The position numbers were made by a program, and so were the translations under genes. Below, one piece after another: positions 10,591 to 21,452 of a stretch of 64,000 nucleotides of DNA. How positions within the stretch are numbered: position 1 is the stretch's first letter; every line of letters starts with the position of its first letter. The stretch spans positions 930,001 through 994,000 of the forward strand of contig JAEILZ010000005.1 in NCBI GenBank assembly GCA_018873225.1. The letters run 5' to 3'. This DNA is from [Phialemoniopsis] sp. UDSM-2020. Its lineage: Eukaryota > Ascomycota > Sordariomycetes > Thyridiales > Thyridiaceae. The notes under the pieces are model-generated. The model did not search any database. It saw only the letters and a list, made by a program, of their open reading frames with translations, and had not been told where the DNA came from.

Positions 10591-11606
10591 CTAGGCAAAT
10601 TTGACGCCATTTCTTAGGGTGCCAATCTTGCTGATGTTGACTTCCATCCTTGTGCCGGGTACCAGCCAGCGGGGAGGGCTGAACCCAGCGCCAACTCCTA
10701 CTTTGATCTTAGCAAGTCTCCGATCGCTGGAAATTCCAGATGCAGACACAGCCTTACCTCCTGGAGTACCTGTCATGATGACGGTGCCCTTCTTGAGCGT
10801 CGTCCCAGTGGACAGATATGAAACGAGGTACGCGCAGTCGAAAAGTAGGTCGCTGATATACTCTTCCTGCCGGGTTTCGGAGTCGATAACAGTCTTTAGC
10901 AAAAGCTTTGCCGGGTCACCGATCAGGTCTGCCCGAATAAGGGCGGGGCCGAGAGGCGCAAATGTGTCGAAACCCTTGGAGAAGCACCACTGCGGTACGC
11001 CACCAGCAAAGGCAGGATCGCGCTGCAGCTTGCGAGAGGAGATATCATTGCCAGCCGTGTAGGCTGCCACGTAGCCCATAGCATCTTCACGGGACACGTC
11101 TTTGGCATCACGGCTGATAATCAAGCACAGCTCGCCTTCATAGTCGGCCTGGTCATTCTGAGCAATCTTGGGGATCACGACATCGGCGCCATGGTCGAAG
11201 ACCGACGTGTTCGGCTTGAAGAACAGCGACGGGAAGGGTGGAGGCTTACGGTTAGCCTCACGGACTGATATTGTGTTAGCTGTGGGACGAAAGTGACGTC
11301 GCGAGGGGATCGTAGATTTCTGAAATTACTGTGCTTCGCGTAGTTGAGGCCGATGCACCGTATGATGGGAACATCGTCCGGGGTCAAAGGGCCTAACAGA
11401 GTCTTCACCTGAGCGACTTCATCAGAGACATATGTCACTCCCGACGTGTCGTATAAATCGTCACCCTTGATGACTTTGGCTCGTAGCTTCGTTTCCTCTG
11501 TTGTATCGCCAAGGTCAAAGTCGGTAGTCGGTAGGATTGGCTCGCCATGCAGCGTGCTTCCATCCGTGGCGATGAAGCGGATGAGTCTGGTCCATGCGAC
11601 TGCCAT
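10591..11606 (-). CDS. fumarylacetoacetate hydrolase (FAH) family protein, probable fumarylpyruvate hydrolase
   Basis: A C-C bond hydrolase of 316 aa in two exons (11330-11606 and 10591-11264). The 65-nt intron has a GTAATT donor, a CTAAC branch point and a CAG acceptor. The N-terminal ~90 residues are a variable cap; the FAH fold begins at CIGLNYAKH. The metal-binding acidic residues typical of the family are in DYEGELCLII and later aspartates, followed by YTAGNDISSR and IMTGTPGG. In the gentisate pathway, ring cleavage yields maleylpyruvate, which after isomerisation is split by an FAH-fold enzyme to fumarate and pyruvate. The nearby gentisate dioxygenase makes that the best guess. No maleylpyruvate isomerase is seen in the window. 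The gene shares a 438-bp promoter with the divergent FAD hydroxylase. Confidence 0.88.
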
Positions 11607-12044
11607 TTCTTGATCGCTATAAGCATTAGGCAGAGGGAGAGCTGAAACAGTATTCTGATTTGGCAGGCTTTGGGGACTACAGGAGTTGTTCAGACACCGA
11701 CTGTCATAGTAAATGTATAGACGTGTCTAAAATTGGAAAGCTTTCCGACGTACATGTAAGTAGAGGAATGCCACCAGCCCGAGACCAAAAGTGGACCACA
11801 CCCCCTGCTCCACGGTGCCGGGTCCACTGCTAAACTCCCCGTCGCATAACAGTCTGGGCGGAGTTAAGGACAACACCGCCCCCTCGTGCACGCTTCCAGT
11901 CGCTGTTCGTCAGTATGCTCTATTCGTCTAACGTTTTGGTAATTAAGCTCGCAATCTGGAGAGCAGAGATATATCATCGCTAGCAATATTCAAGATTTTT
12001 CTTCTGAAGTTACAGGCGTGTGTGCGTCTCTACAGCTTGACACC
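11607..12044. promoter_or_regulatory. shared divergent promoter of FAH hydrolase and FAD hydroxylase
   Basis: This 438-base region separates two start codons facing away from each other. It is GC-rich in the middle, with several CGG/CCG half-sites (for example around 11812-11822), the kind of triplets Zn2Cys6 activators bind. No specific operator can be named. Confidence 0.4.
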
Positions 12045-13721
12045 ATGGCTCCCACCGCAACTACTGACACCAGTGACGTTGTTACAAATGGCCACGGCAA
12101 GTGTCACAAAGCTGACTTGAAGTACACATCTACGAGCTACCCTACACGGTCTCTGGACTTTCTGCGGCCATATACGAAATCGGATAGGCCAGGCGCTAGC
12201 CAGCCATACGTTCCCCAAGCCCGGCTCCAGCTCGATATTATCATTGTAGGGGCTGGTCTCGGTGGCTTGGCTACCGCCATCGCTTTGGCCCGGCGTGGTC
12301 ACAGGGTCTGTGTCTATGAGCAGGCCCCCCTTCTTGCCGAGGTTGGCGCTGGCATCCAAGTACCGCCTAACTCTGGGAAGCTACTGGAAAGATGGGGAGT
12401 CATGGACGAGCTCTCCAAGTACGTGGTCAATCCTGACGGCATATCTTTCCGTCGCTGGCAGACGGGTGACAAGATTGGCTTCACCAAGCTGGGACCAGAG
12501 TTCAACGCGGTCTATGAGGCGCCCTACCACGTCGTTCACCGCGCCCATCTCCATTCGGCACTCTTCAACACCGCCAGAGCTTTGGGGGTCAAGGTGGTTC
12601 TCAACAGCAAGGTGATCGCCTTCGATGCTGATGCCGCTGCTATCACACTATCGGACAATTCTATCCATGAAGGTGATCTGGTAATTGCCGCAGATGGTAT
12701 GCATTTCCAGAGATGTGTTGATCGTGGCTTTCCGGCTTCTGTTCGTTAATGCCCGCAACCTAGGCATCCGGTCCATTGCGAGAGAGCTTCTGAATCCCCA
12801 GAAAAGAGCACAGCTCCGGCCCACTGGATACTTCGCATACCGAGCGACCGTCGATGTCGTGAAGATGAAAGAGCACCCTGAACTGGCGTGGCTCCTTGAA
12901 AAGCCAGGCCTTAACATCTGGCTAGTTACAAATCTACAAGCAGCAAATTCAAGGACCAGACTAGCTAATCAATAAACAGGATCGGAGAGGAGAAACATGT
13001 GATGACCTACATGATTTCGTCGGGCCAGTCGTTCAATATGGTTCTCGCCCACCGCGACGCCGGGGATCCCGCTCTGGCTTCCCAGCAGTCGCTGGAGAAG
13101 ACATTGGATGACATGCGCTCAGAGTTTTCCGGCTGGGATCCAACGTGAGTTGGCCGATTGCAGTGTGCTTGCTAAATTTCTTATCGACTTATTCCGATCC
13201 TGATACTCGTTTCCAGACTCACAAAAGTCATCGGCCTCGTCGACTTCGCCATGAAGTGGCCCCTCGTCGAGAGCGGTGCCGTGGAGCAGTGGATCGCACC
13301 TTCGTCACGTCTCCTGATCCTGGGCGATGCAGCCCACGCCATGCTGCCGTACATGTCAGAAGGCGCGGCCATGGCCGTCGAGGACGGCGCGGCCTTGGCC
13401 GTCGCGCTCGGCCACGTCTCCTCCAGGGACGAGCTGCCCTTTGCCCTCCGGCTATTTGCCGAAGAACGCATGAGTCGGGCCGGCAAGATGCAGGAGGCTA
13501 GCCGCGTTAATTCGATGATTTGGCATTTTGCCGACGGTCCCTTGCAGGAAGCCCGCGACGCTGCGATGCGCCCGGAGGTCGAGGGCTTGACCTATCTCTC
13601 TAGCCCGAACCAGTGGTCGGACCCGGTCACACAGCGGTGGGCATACGGCTATGACGCCGAGCAAGCCATGGAAGAGAGGTGGTACGCCGCGGTCCGGACT
13701 CGCATCTTACAGAATAAGTAG
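12045..13721 (+). CDS. FAD-dependent aromatic monooxygenase (salicylate/3-hydroxybenzoate hydroxylase type)
   Basis: A flavoprotein hydroxylase of 492 aa. It is expected to add an OH to an aromatic acid with NAD(P)H and O2; the dioxygenase next door suggests gentisate as the product. Exons are 12045-12696, 12764-12920, 12980-13144 and 13217-13721, exactly 493 codons. All three class-A motifs are present: VGAGLGG (about residues 68-74) for FAD, the DG motif around VIAADGIRS, and GDAAHAMLP with the following EDGAALA. A ~60-residue N-terminal extension precedes the Rossmann fold. The second intron (12921-12979) must start with GC rather than GT to keep frame; this would be a rare GC-AG intron. 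The ATG at 12045 has a strong context (CACCATGG). It is divergent from the FAH gene and convergent with the Zn2Cys6 regulator. Confidence 0.9.
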
Positions 13722-13873
13722 AATACACGTAGACGTTGCCATAGCGAGAGGAAATCTGCATAAAACATTGGCATCTCTCCTACGAACACGGTGCTGTGGT
13801 GTAGATAGGCTGGCTGGGTAGAAGTTACATGTGTCAACAAGAAATAAAAGTACAGCCGCATGGCGATTGGACA

Positions 13874-16629
13874 CTACCAAAGCAGATCTCGCTGCACAGA
13901 CCCGTCAGCTCTTGGCACATCAAACAACATACTGCTATCGAATTCCATGTCGGGTATGAATCTGGCGAGTTCCATGGACATTTCATCCCCAATTGCTTCG
14001 CCATGAACAAGCAGCTGGCTGACCATATGATCTGGACCATTCGGGCCGTCCTGGCCATTCATTTCCCATGTGTCGAGAACAGGGCCTGCAGCTGTCATCG
14101 CCCTGGTTGATAGGATACCTGCCATTGAGTGACTGTTACTAAAACAACCCCTCACCGCTGCCTGGGCAATGTTGAAGACCATAGACGCACCTTGGACATA
14201 GCTTTTGAGAGTTTTCACCAGCTCCCCGCACTTTTGCGCCAAGTTGTTCTTGCCGTCGATTAACGGAATACAAGTTATGGCATCATCGAGTAGAGCGAGA
14301 TGCCTCTGCCACTCTGCAGGTGCCATCTCTTTGGGTACAGAGTCTGCTGAATTGTATAATAGCAGGGCCACAATCGTTAACGAAGCATTCAATGCTTGGC
14401 AGCGGTTAGTGTGAAAATCGCAATCAAGTGTGGACTCGAAACATACTGTAGTACAGTGTGAACCATGAAGCTCCTAAGAAACCGCGACGTTCACTGGTCG
14501 CCGTGCAGACGCTGCTGACGATGGAAATGATAGCTTCCGCTGACTGCAAACACACGTTCTTGCTTTGCTCTCCAACCTGGCCTAAGATTGCCGCCTCGTG
14601 GGCGACTAAGGGAGTACCGTTTAGATGCTCCAGAAAGCGGTCTATGATGGGTCGGTGCGCCAGAATACGGATGTTGTGATACCGCAGAGTCAGCGTGACC
14701 TGCAGCTTTTTGCACAGCGTTATGGCTTCCTCCTTTCCTAGCTGAGCCGAACCGACAAGCCCCATAGGAAGAGGCAGTGCGGCTTGCCACATGATGAGCT
14801 TTTGTTCGATCTGCATGACTGACGTGGCCAGCTCGGCAACAGAGAGCATGCTGACACCAGCATTGTTCCCGTAAAGAGACTCTAACACGTTGTATAAAAT
14901 TTGGTAGAGAGTACTTGCTTCTGTTAGCGGGTCCAAGATGCATAACTGGATAACGAGGGTTCCCCACGTTGTTGCATTCCAGAACATAGTGCTGTTCTCC
15001 TCCGAAGACCACTCCAAGTCTGGGTTGTCTGCTGTTGCTAGACCGTAGCGTGCAGGCTCCGTTCGGACATATGCTTCGGCTATAGACGGTGGCCGACCAA
15101 AGGTCATGCTGAGGGTCCTGTCTCGTTTTAGTCAGATCCCATAGAAAGGACCTTGTTTTTAGGGAGCATGGGACGTCGAATGGGGCCTAACCTATCCAAT
15201 CCAACACAAGCCTGCCACGTCCGCAGTCTTGTCTCTTCCTCTATTGGATCTATTGGTCGGCCGATATCTTTCACGTGTAGACCGAGTTGCAGAGCTGCCT
15301 TGACCGCGATGCCGTGTATCGTCCAAGTCTGCATTGAACGTCTCGTCCCCTGCAGATATTGTGTCATCAAGAGCATTACTTGGACTAAAGGTACTCGCCG
15401 TCAGTCCTCCTCCAACACCAAATTGAATTATCGATGACAGGGGAATACCAACCAATCTCGACGCTCGCCCCTGCCATCATTTGGTCCGTACACAGGGCCT
15501 TGGCACGACCGAAGTAGACCAAGGACTCGGTGGTGCGCCTCGCCAAGTCCATGCTCGGGTCCGGGTCCGTGCTAATAGCCATGGCCAACACCATATTCAG
15601 CAGACCCAACCAAGACCGAGGAGCAAAGCGAAACCCCCGAGCTTCTGCAGCCGCATGCTTGCGCCAGAATATGGCTTCAGAGATATAGGGAAACAAAACA
15701 CCGGTATCAGAAAAGAAGCGTTTAACCAAGCGCAGTCTCTCTTCCTCCTCTGGCACTGTGAACGCCTCAATGGCTACGCTGTCGGTCGGGCCATCCCACG
15801 GGTCCACAACTGCACTATGAGGCGGAGATGGCGGCCGCGAGATGCCCAAAGTGCGTCGTTGTAACGCAGTCTCGTCGTCAGCATGGATAGGCCCTAACGT
15901 AGCTGCGCGTGCGTCTCTGACGGCTCTGGCGATGGACCGCTGGATCAATCGGGTAAAGGCAATGTTTGAAGAGGGTCCTAGACTATTAGCTTTACCAAGT
16001 CATGCTGGTGTCTGACCACCGGCCGACAACTACACGTACCAAAATACATAGAATCGGACTGATCACCAAACTCGATGGTGCCGACCCCGTCGGTAGCATC
16101 GGGGGAGACCTCGCTATGAGCATCTTCGCCGTGAACCAATGTTGCTGACTCAACCTGGGGAGTGCTGCCACCGTTGTTCACATCTAGTGATGTGGTCGTT
16201 CCCGGCGAGAACAAATTGTTGCTCTGGGCATTGATGCGAATGGCATCCTCCACTGCGGCTAGACGTTTTTCCAGGCGCTCCAAGTAACTAAGGGGCTAAT
16301 TAGCAAGGCATCATCAAGTATAGGGCAACCTGTATTCATCACCTCGTAGGAACCATAGCGGTGTTAGGTAAGGGGGGGTTGGCGTAGACGCACGCCAGAC
16401 CCTGAGCGTCGCATCCCGAGCAGCTCGGCCGCTTCCCGTCACACTTTCCCCGCTAAGGATCAGTTGATCGTCTCTCGGAGTGACGTGGAAAAAAACACGT
16501 GCAATGCCGTACCTTGGACTTCTTTCCCCGGCACGGGCCACAGGCCACGGGCACCCGTCTTCGCTTCCTAGGCGGCTGTCCGGTTACGTCCGGAACGCCC
16601 GGCCCACTTATGTCGATTTGATCAGCCAT
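13874..16629 (-). CDS. Zn2Cys6 transcription factor of the aromatic cluster
   Basis: A nuclear fungal-type regulator of 789 aa in seven exons: 16513-16629, 16343-16443, 16040-16287, 15453-15977, 15192-15378, 14447-15117, 13874-14394. The DNA-binding cluster is split by the first intron: CGPCRGKKSK is encoded in exon 1 and CDGKRPSCSGC...C in exon 2, giving all six cysteines. A short coiled-coil linker (YLERLEKRL) follows, as usual. The middle exons carry the fungal-specific transcription factor domain, with RLRTWQACVGLDR and TLSMTFGRPPSI as its signature stretch. The start at 16629 directly precedes a basic PRKRRRVP segment, a likely nuclear signal. It is divergent from gentisate dioxygenase across 454 bases, so it probably controls this cluster, possibly in response to an aromatic acid; that is inference from position. 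Confidence 0.88.
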
Positions 16630-17083
16630 CCCTGAATCATGGCAACAATGTACACGGAACAGTCCCGGCAGCCAAAATCAGAGGAATTATGCAGAGTCTC
16701 AGTATGTCAGAAAATTGACGGAGGTGCATAAGCAGATGTAGACTGGGGGTGAAGGTCGGGGGCTCAAGGAACATTTCCGGGTTGCGGGGTTCCTAACAAA
16801 TGCCAAGACCAGACGAGATTCGCCTCGGCAATTCTACCCTAAATCCGGGGAGGTGTGGGGGATCGGCAAGCGACCGCATCGGCTGATGAGGCCTAGCAAC
16901 ATCGGTTTACTTACTGGAGAATACAGTGTTCAGACCAGAAACGAGGATAGACTCGCTATCACGAAAATGACATTTCATTAAGGTTCACCTTCTTTTCAAA
17001 TAACAGAGAAGATTGTTTGCTTCGTAGCCCCTACTCTGACCAAATATCACTGACCAGAACAATCACTACCACCATCAGAGATA
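16630..17083. promoter_or_regulatory. shared divergent promoter of the Zn2Cys6 regulator and gentisate dioxygenase
   Basis: A 454-base region between divergent starts. It contains CGG-N7-CCG at 16655-16667 and a CGG-N4-CGG direct repeat near 16788-16797, both plausible layouts for a zinc-cluster dimer. Short CGG pairs are common by chance in GC-rich DNA. Confidence 0.35.
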
Positions 17084-18202
17084 ATGGCCACTGCCACGAA
17101 GACTCAAGATGCTGAAGTTGAGACCCAGCAGATGCTTGAAGTTGCGGCGAAAAACCATGCGAAACCTCTATGGCTACAGATGAATCGACTAAATCCGCCC
17201 TTGCCAAATCCCCAATGCATTCCTCACCTCTGGGAGTACGAGGCCATCCGCCCAAGCTTGATCAAGGCCGGCGAGCTCGTCAGCGAGAAGCTGGCCGAGC
17301 GACGTGTGCTGATGCTAGTCAACCCTGCTAGAGGTGCGATCAATTTCCTCTTCTATACAGGGCCGTTGCTGGCTGGCGTAACCCACTGCTAATGCCTTGT
17401 ACCAGATGCACCCTTCACCACGGACACCATCTACGCCGGGCTGCAGCTCGTAATGCCCAACGAAACTGCTCCGGCCCACCGGCACACCGCCTTTGCCATG
17501 CGGTTCATCATTGAAGGCAACGGAGGTTTCACGGCGGTCCACGGGCGACGCATCAGGATGAACCGAGGCGATGTCATCCTGACACCGACGTGGAACTGGC
17601 ACGACCACGGGAAGGACGGCTCGGGGCCCATGATCTGGCTGGACGGCCTGGACCTGCCCAACTTTGTCCATTTCCCAGTGCATTTTGTAGAGCACTTCTC
17701 GCTTGCTCGATATCCCGCAGAAGACGTTGACACGAGTAAGTCGCCAATTGTCTTTCCCTGGGCTACGATGCAGGCATCTCTCGATGAGGCCGAGGGAGAT
17801 TACGTCACCAAGTCGTATCTACGTGAGGATGGATCAGAAGGTATGCTGTATTATATCTATTCTGCCGTTCAAAATCTAACTGTCTCGTATCTAGTCAGCA
17901 AGATTCTGGGTGGCTCGGCAGCCCGCTTGAATCCCGGGAAAGCGTCCAGTCTGGTACAGGAGACCGCGTCGTCGGTCTACCATGTTGTCGAAGGGTCAGG
18001 TCATTCAAAGATTGGCGGCCAAGAGTTCAAGTGGAAGCGAGGTGACACGTTCTGCATTCCGTCCTGGTACCCGTACCAGCACTTTGCCGATCAAGGTACC
18101 CCGACAACGTACCTCTATCGCTTTGACGACAAGCCAATGCTCAGGTCACTAGGCTTCTACCGTAATACTGAAATGGACATCGAGGGGCTCGTGAGTGCTT
18201 GA
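17084..18202 (+). CDS. gentisate 1,2-dioxygenase
   Basis: A bicupin Fe(II) ring-cleaving dioxygenase of 330 aa that opens gentisate (2,5-dihydroxybenzoate) to maleylpyruvate in the cytosol. Exons are 17084-17333, 17406-17840 and 17895-18202 (331 codons). The N-terminal cupin carries the iron ligands: APAHRHTAFAMRF (HRH about residues 108-110) and WNWHDHG (about 146-152). The stretch DAPFTTDTIYAGLQL before it is characteristic of this family. The C-terminal cupin contains VYHVVEGSGHSKI and IPSWYPYQHF. Length fits fungal and bacterial gentisate dioxygenases. It is the pathway-defining gene of the cluster, divergent from its presumed regulator and convergent with the decarboxylase at 18383. Confidence 0.92.
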
Positions 18203-18382
18203 ATTAGATTGGGTAGATTATTTATGAATTCCGATATGCCAAGACCCCATGCACTTTTGAATCGAACCTTGAATATCCTCATCGCATTTTCATCAAACTA
18301 CTTGTTGTGATCTGCATACACCTTTCTAGACTATCTTCATGACTCTATGCAAATTCATATCACATTGAACTATCGACCAAGA

Positions 18383-19573
18383 CTAATGGGCGGCGGCAAA
18401 CAAAGCCTCAGCATTGCCCTGCCGGATGCTCTGGGCCTTCTTCTGACCCCCGTAGTCGCTGAATACCGTGTCCACATCCCTATCAAAAGCTTCCGCAGTG
18501 GCTCCTGCACCCACCCACTTGGTCCACGGTGTGTCGCTTCCCCACAGGATCCGGGTGTAATCAACCCATCGCAGTAAAGCTGGGATAGCAGCGGTCACGG
18601 GCCATGGCCCAGCAAGGTCGAAATAAAAGCTCTTGGACAGAATGTCTTGGAGATCGGCTGTGCTCAGGTTGAGGCTCGTGTACAACGGCAGAGTCAAAGT
18701 GATTCTGTCCAGAGTCGCTGTCAGCGCGCCGCCGCCGTGGGGCACAATCCACTTGACGTTGGGAAAGCGCGTGGGCATTTGGCTGGAGATGAGGTCAGAG
18801 AAGGCCCGTGCAGAGTCGAAGGGGAAGTCCATCTGGGGTGCCGGGTGCACGCGCGACGATGCGGGGCGATTCATGGCCTGCCACTCTGCGGGTGTAATGT
18901 TCGGAGCGGTGCCGTTGATCTGGTACCGGAGGTGGTTGAATTCTGTGCAGGGCGTGGTCGGGTGCTCAAAGATGGTGATGTTCAGCTCGTTCAACTTCTC
19001 GTAGACGGGGTCCAGAGCCGGGTCGCCCAAGTACAAGCCGTAAAAGTTAGACATGAACACGACGCCGTCGGGTTTCGGGTCCAATGTCTTGAAGCAGTAG
19101 TCGAGCTCTGCGAGGGCGGCGTCCACGTCGGGCAGCGGCAGTGACGCGAAGAACCCAAACCGCTCGGGGTGCTGGGCCTTCACTCTAGACGCAAACTCAT
19201 TGGTGCGACGTGCCAGGTCAATAGCGGCTGCCGTCGCATTAGCCGAGGGCACGCTGATGTACACACCAGGGCTCGAGATGGACAAGTAAGACTTGGTGAT
19301 GTTCTGAGCATCCATGAATGCCAGGTGATCTTCTGCGGTCCATTCCTGTGTCAAGTCAGTTAGGAAGCTGCTTCTACCGTCTGCTCATGTCGAACCACTT
19401 ACCGGAATGCCCGGCATATTGTCAGGGCCAGGCAGATGGCCGGCCTTCCTCAAGGCGTCGGCATAGAAGTCGGGTACAAAGTGTGCGTGCGTGTCCACCT
19501 TTGGAGGCCTGCTGGCTCCTGCGACACCCGTAGCTGCGCAAATCACAGCGAAAATAGTCTTGGCGTTCATCAT
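18383..19573 (-). CDS. ACMSD-family amidohydrolase, probable secreted aromatic-acid decarboxylase
   Basis: A metal-dependent decarboxylase-type amidohydrolase of 377 aa in two exons (19403-19573 and 18383-19345), with a GTAAGT donor and a CTGAC branch. Known relatives include 6-methylsalicylate and gamma-resorcylate decarboxylases. Metal-binding residues are visible: the DTHAHF motif right after the leader, HGGGALT, and the WGSDTPW aspartate near the C-terminus. The protein starts with a good signal peptide (MNAKTIFAVICAATGVAGA, cleavage about residue 20), so it should enter the secretory pathway. An in-frame upstream ATG at 19639 would bury this leader and is less likely. In the cluster it could decarboxylate an aromatic acid before hydroxylation. 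The exact substrate is not decided by sequence. Confidence 0.88.
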
Positions 19574-20163
19574 CGTGATACTCTTCGGATCGGGGGAGAT
19601 GCCAATAGTCCTAGCTTTCGCTTTACTATACTGTGTCAAGCGGCCTTATAAGTGATCGCGGATTCAAGGCAGCTAGTTATTAAGTAGCGATAGATGATAG
19701 ACTCAACAACACCATCTTACCGCGGTATAAAAGTCTTAAGTCCACTGGGCGCTACGGCGGACATCCGGTGGGGGGAAAGGTCATTGGAAGTTCAACTTCC
19801 TTGTTCCCTGCAACAAAATGCACTAATACCCGAGAGGTCAGTTCATGCAGACGATCCGGGGAAATAGTAGAAACTCCACGGCCTACGAGGATTCTACCAA
19901 TTGCTAGCCAATCCTGAGAATGCGATTACAACCGGCCCTAACTTGAAGATCGTTGCGAAAAATGTTCTCAAGTTCCAATAAACACCTGCTAGTGAAGTCG
20001 AAACATATACGACTTCCCGACAACTTAGAACATGGATTTGAGACAGTGGCAACGGCTTTGTTTCATGGCTACACATAGAGATGGTCTGCTGAGCAGAGGT
20101 TGAGAACAATTTCCTGATAGATTTTGAAATATGATAGTGACTGGGTTCTTGATCCGACGGGCG
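19574..20163. other. intergenic, promoter of the decarboxylase and 3' flank of the esterase
   Basis: These 590 bases hold no gene I can support. The part near 19640-19780 is AT-rich upstream sequence of the minus-strand decarboxylase. Confidence 0.4.
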
Positions 20164-21290
20164 TTAAGCATGTGCTATCTTGAGCGCTTGGATCGAGTCT
20201 TCAACATATTGCGCATTTGCCTCCAGGTGTTCAAAATACGGAAAGAGGTGTGGCACACCAAGATACCTCTTGAACTGCACCTCATTGCCTGCCTCAACGA
20301 GCCGTCGTCCATATGCCTCGCCTTCATCCCGCAGAATGTCCGCCTCTGCTGTTCGTATGAATGTCCGACCCAGCGATTGCAAATTTGGGGCCTTGACCAA
20401 GTTAAACATCCATGCTGGGAGACTGGGATCTTTGGTCGAGTACTTTCCAAACCAACGAATGTCCCTCCATGATAAGAACACGTCGTCTTGGAAAGCCGAA
20501 AATGACTGAAAAGGAGATTCAGCGTAATTGTTGTACTCAAACTCATTTGAAGTCATAGGGCAGGTTGCCAAGCAAAGACGTAAGGGGATATTGTTGTCTC
20601 GGGCCAGGTGTTGCACGACCAGACTGATGTTGCCGCCTCCGGAGAAACCGCCGATAGAGATAGAATCGAGCTTAATGTTCAGAAGGAGCGCGGAGTTCCG
20701 AGCCTGTGCATTTCGGATCAGCCGAACAATCTCCCCTCTGCCAGTTCGCTGACTTCAGAAGCTTACCCAAATGAGAGCTGCCCAAGCATCTTCAAAGCAT
20801 TTTCCAAAGGCGACCTCGGGACAGCGGCGGTAGTTAACGTCGATCACCACAACGCCGGCGCCATCGGAAAACTTGGAGCAAAGCGATGCCTCAGAGCCCA
20901 AGTCTCCAAGCACAAAACCGCCACCTGAATGTTTGACAATTCGTCAGTACGGCACGGGGATGGCTCTTGTTTCAAGGAATACGACCTACCATGGTAGTTG
21001 AAGTGCGCCGGGAATGGTCCTGGCCCATGCTTCGTGTTGTCGGGAGTGTAAACCCTCACAGTGAACTCACCCCCGTCTTTGGAGACGAGGGGGTAGTCGC
21101 GAACATTGGCCCAGTTGCTCGAGTCAACCCAGCAGGGCAGTCGGTACTTCTCCGGGCTTGCCCGTTCCTCTTCAACATCAGACGCCTGGGGCGGCTTCTT
21201 CCCGCTCCGAACTATGGCGGCCACTGTTTCCCTCACCTGATCATTGTACAGGGAGTAGGACAACGGAAGGGCTCCTTGTTCAGGGGCCAT
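20164..21290 (-). CDS. alpha/beta hydrolase, hormone-sensitive-lipase type esterase
   Basis: A serine esterase of about 341 aa. Exon 1 (20990-21290) and the 65-nt intron at 20925-20989 are clear. Exon 2 begins with the oxyanion motif HGGGFVLGD and continues through VIDVNYRRCPE. The nucleophile elbow is GGFSGGGN (Ser in FSGGG), the acid is in RTAEADILRDEG, and the catalytic His is in GVPHLFPYF. Between DAWAALIW and the nucleophile the frame meets a TGA. A 36-nt GT-AG intron at 20731-20766 removes it and gives 342 codons in all; otherwise the gene is interrupted by a nonsense codon. A Baeyer-Villiger monooxygenase lies just upstream, and such enzymes produce esters, which makes an esterase partner sensible. 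Confidence 0.8.
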
Positions 21291-21452
21291 GACTGCTTGA
21301 CAACCTTTTTCTTCAATTCTCTCCTCTTCTTTTCATGCGTGGATTGATTGATGGGTTTTGGCAAGTAATAGCTAACAATTTATGCTAAACATGGGCCGGA
21401 AAGCTTCCGGTCTAAATTGTATCCTAGATGTCGGCTTCAATTTGCCGAGCAG

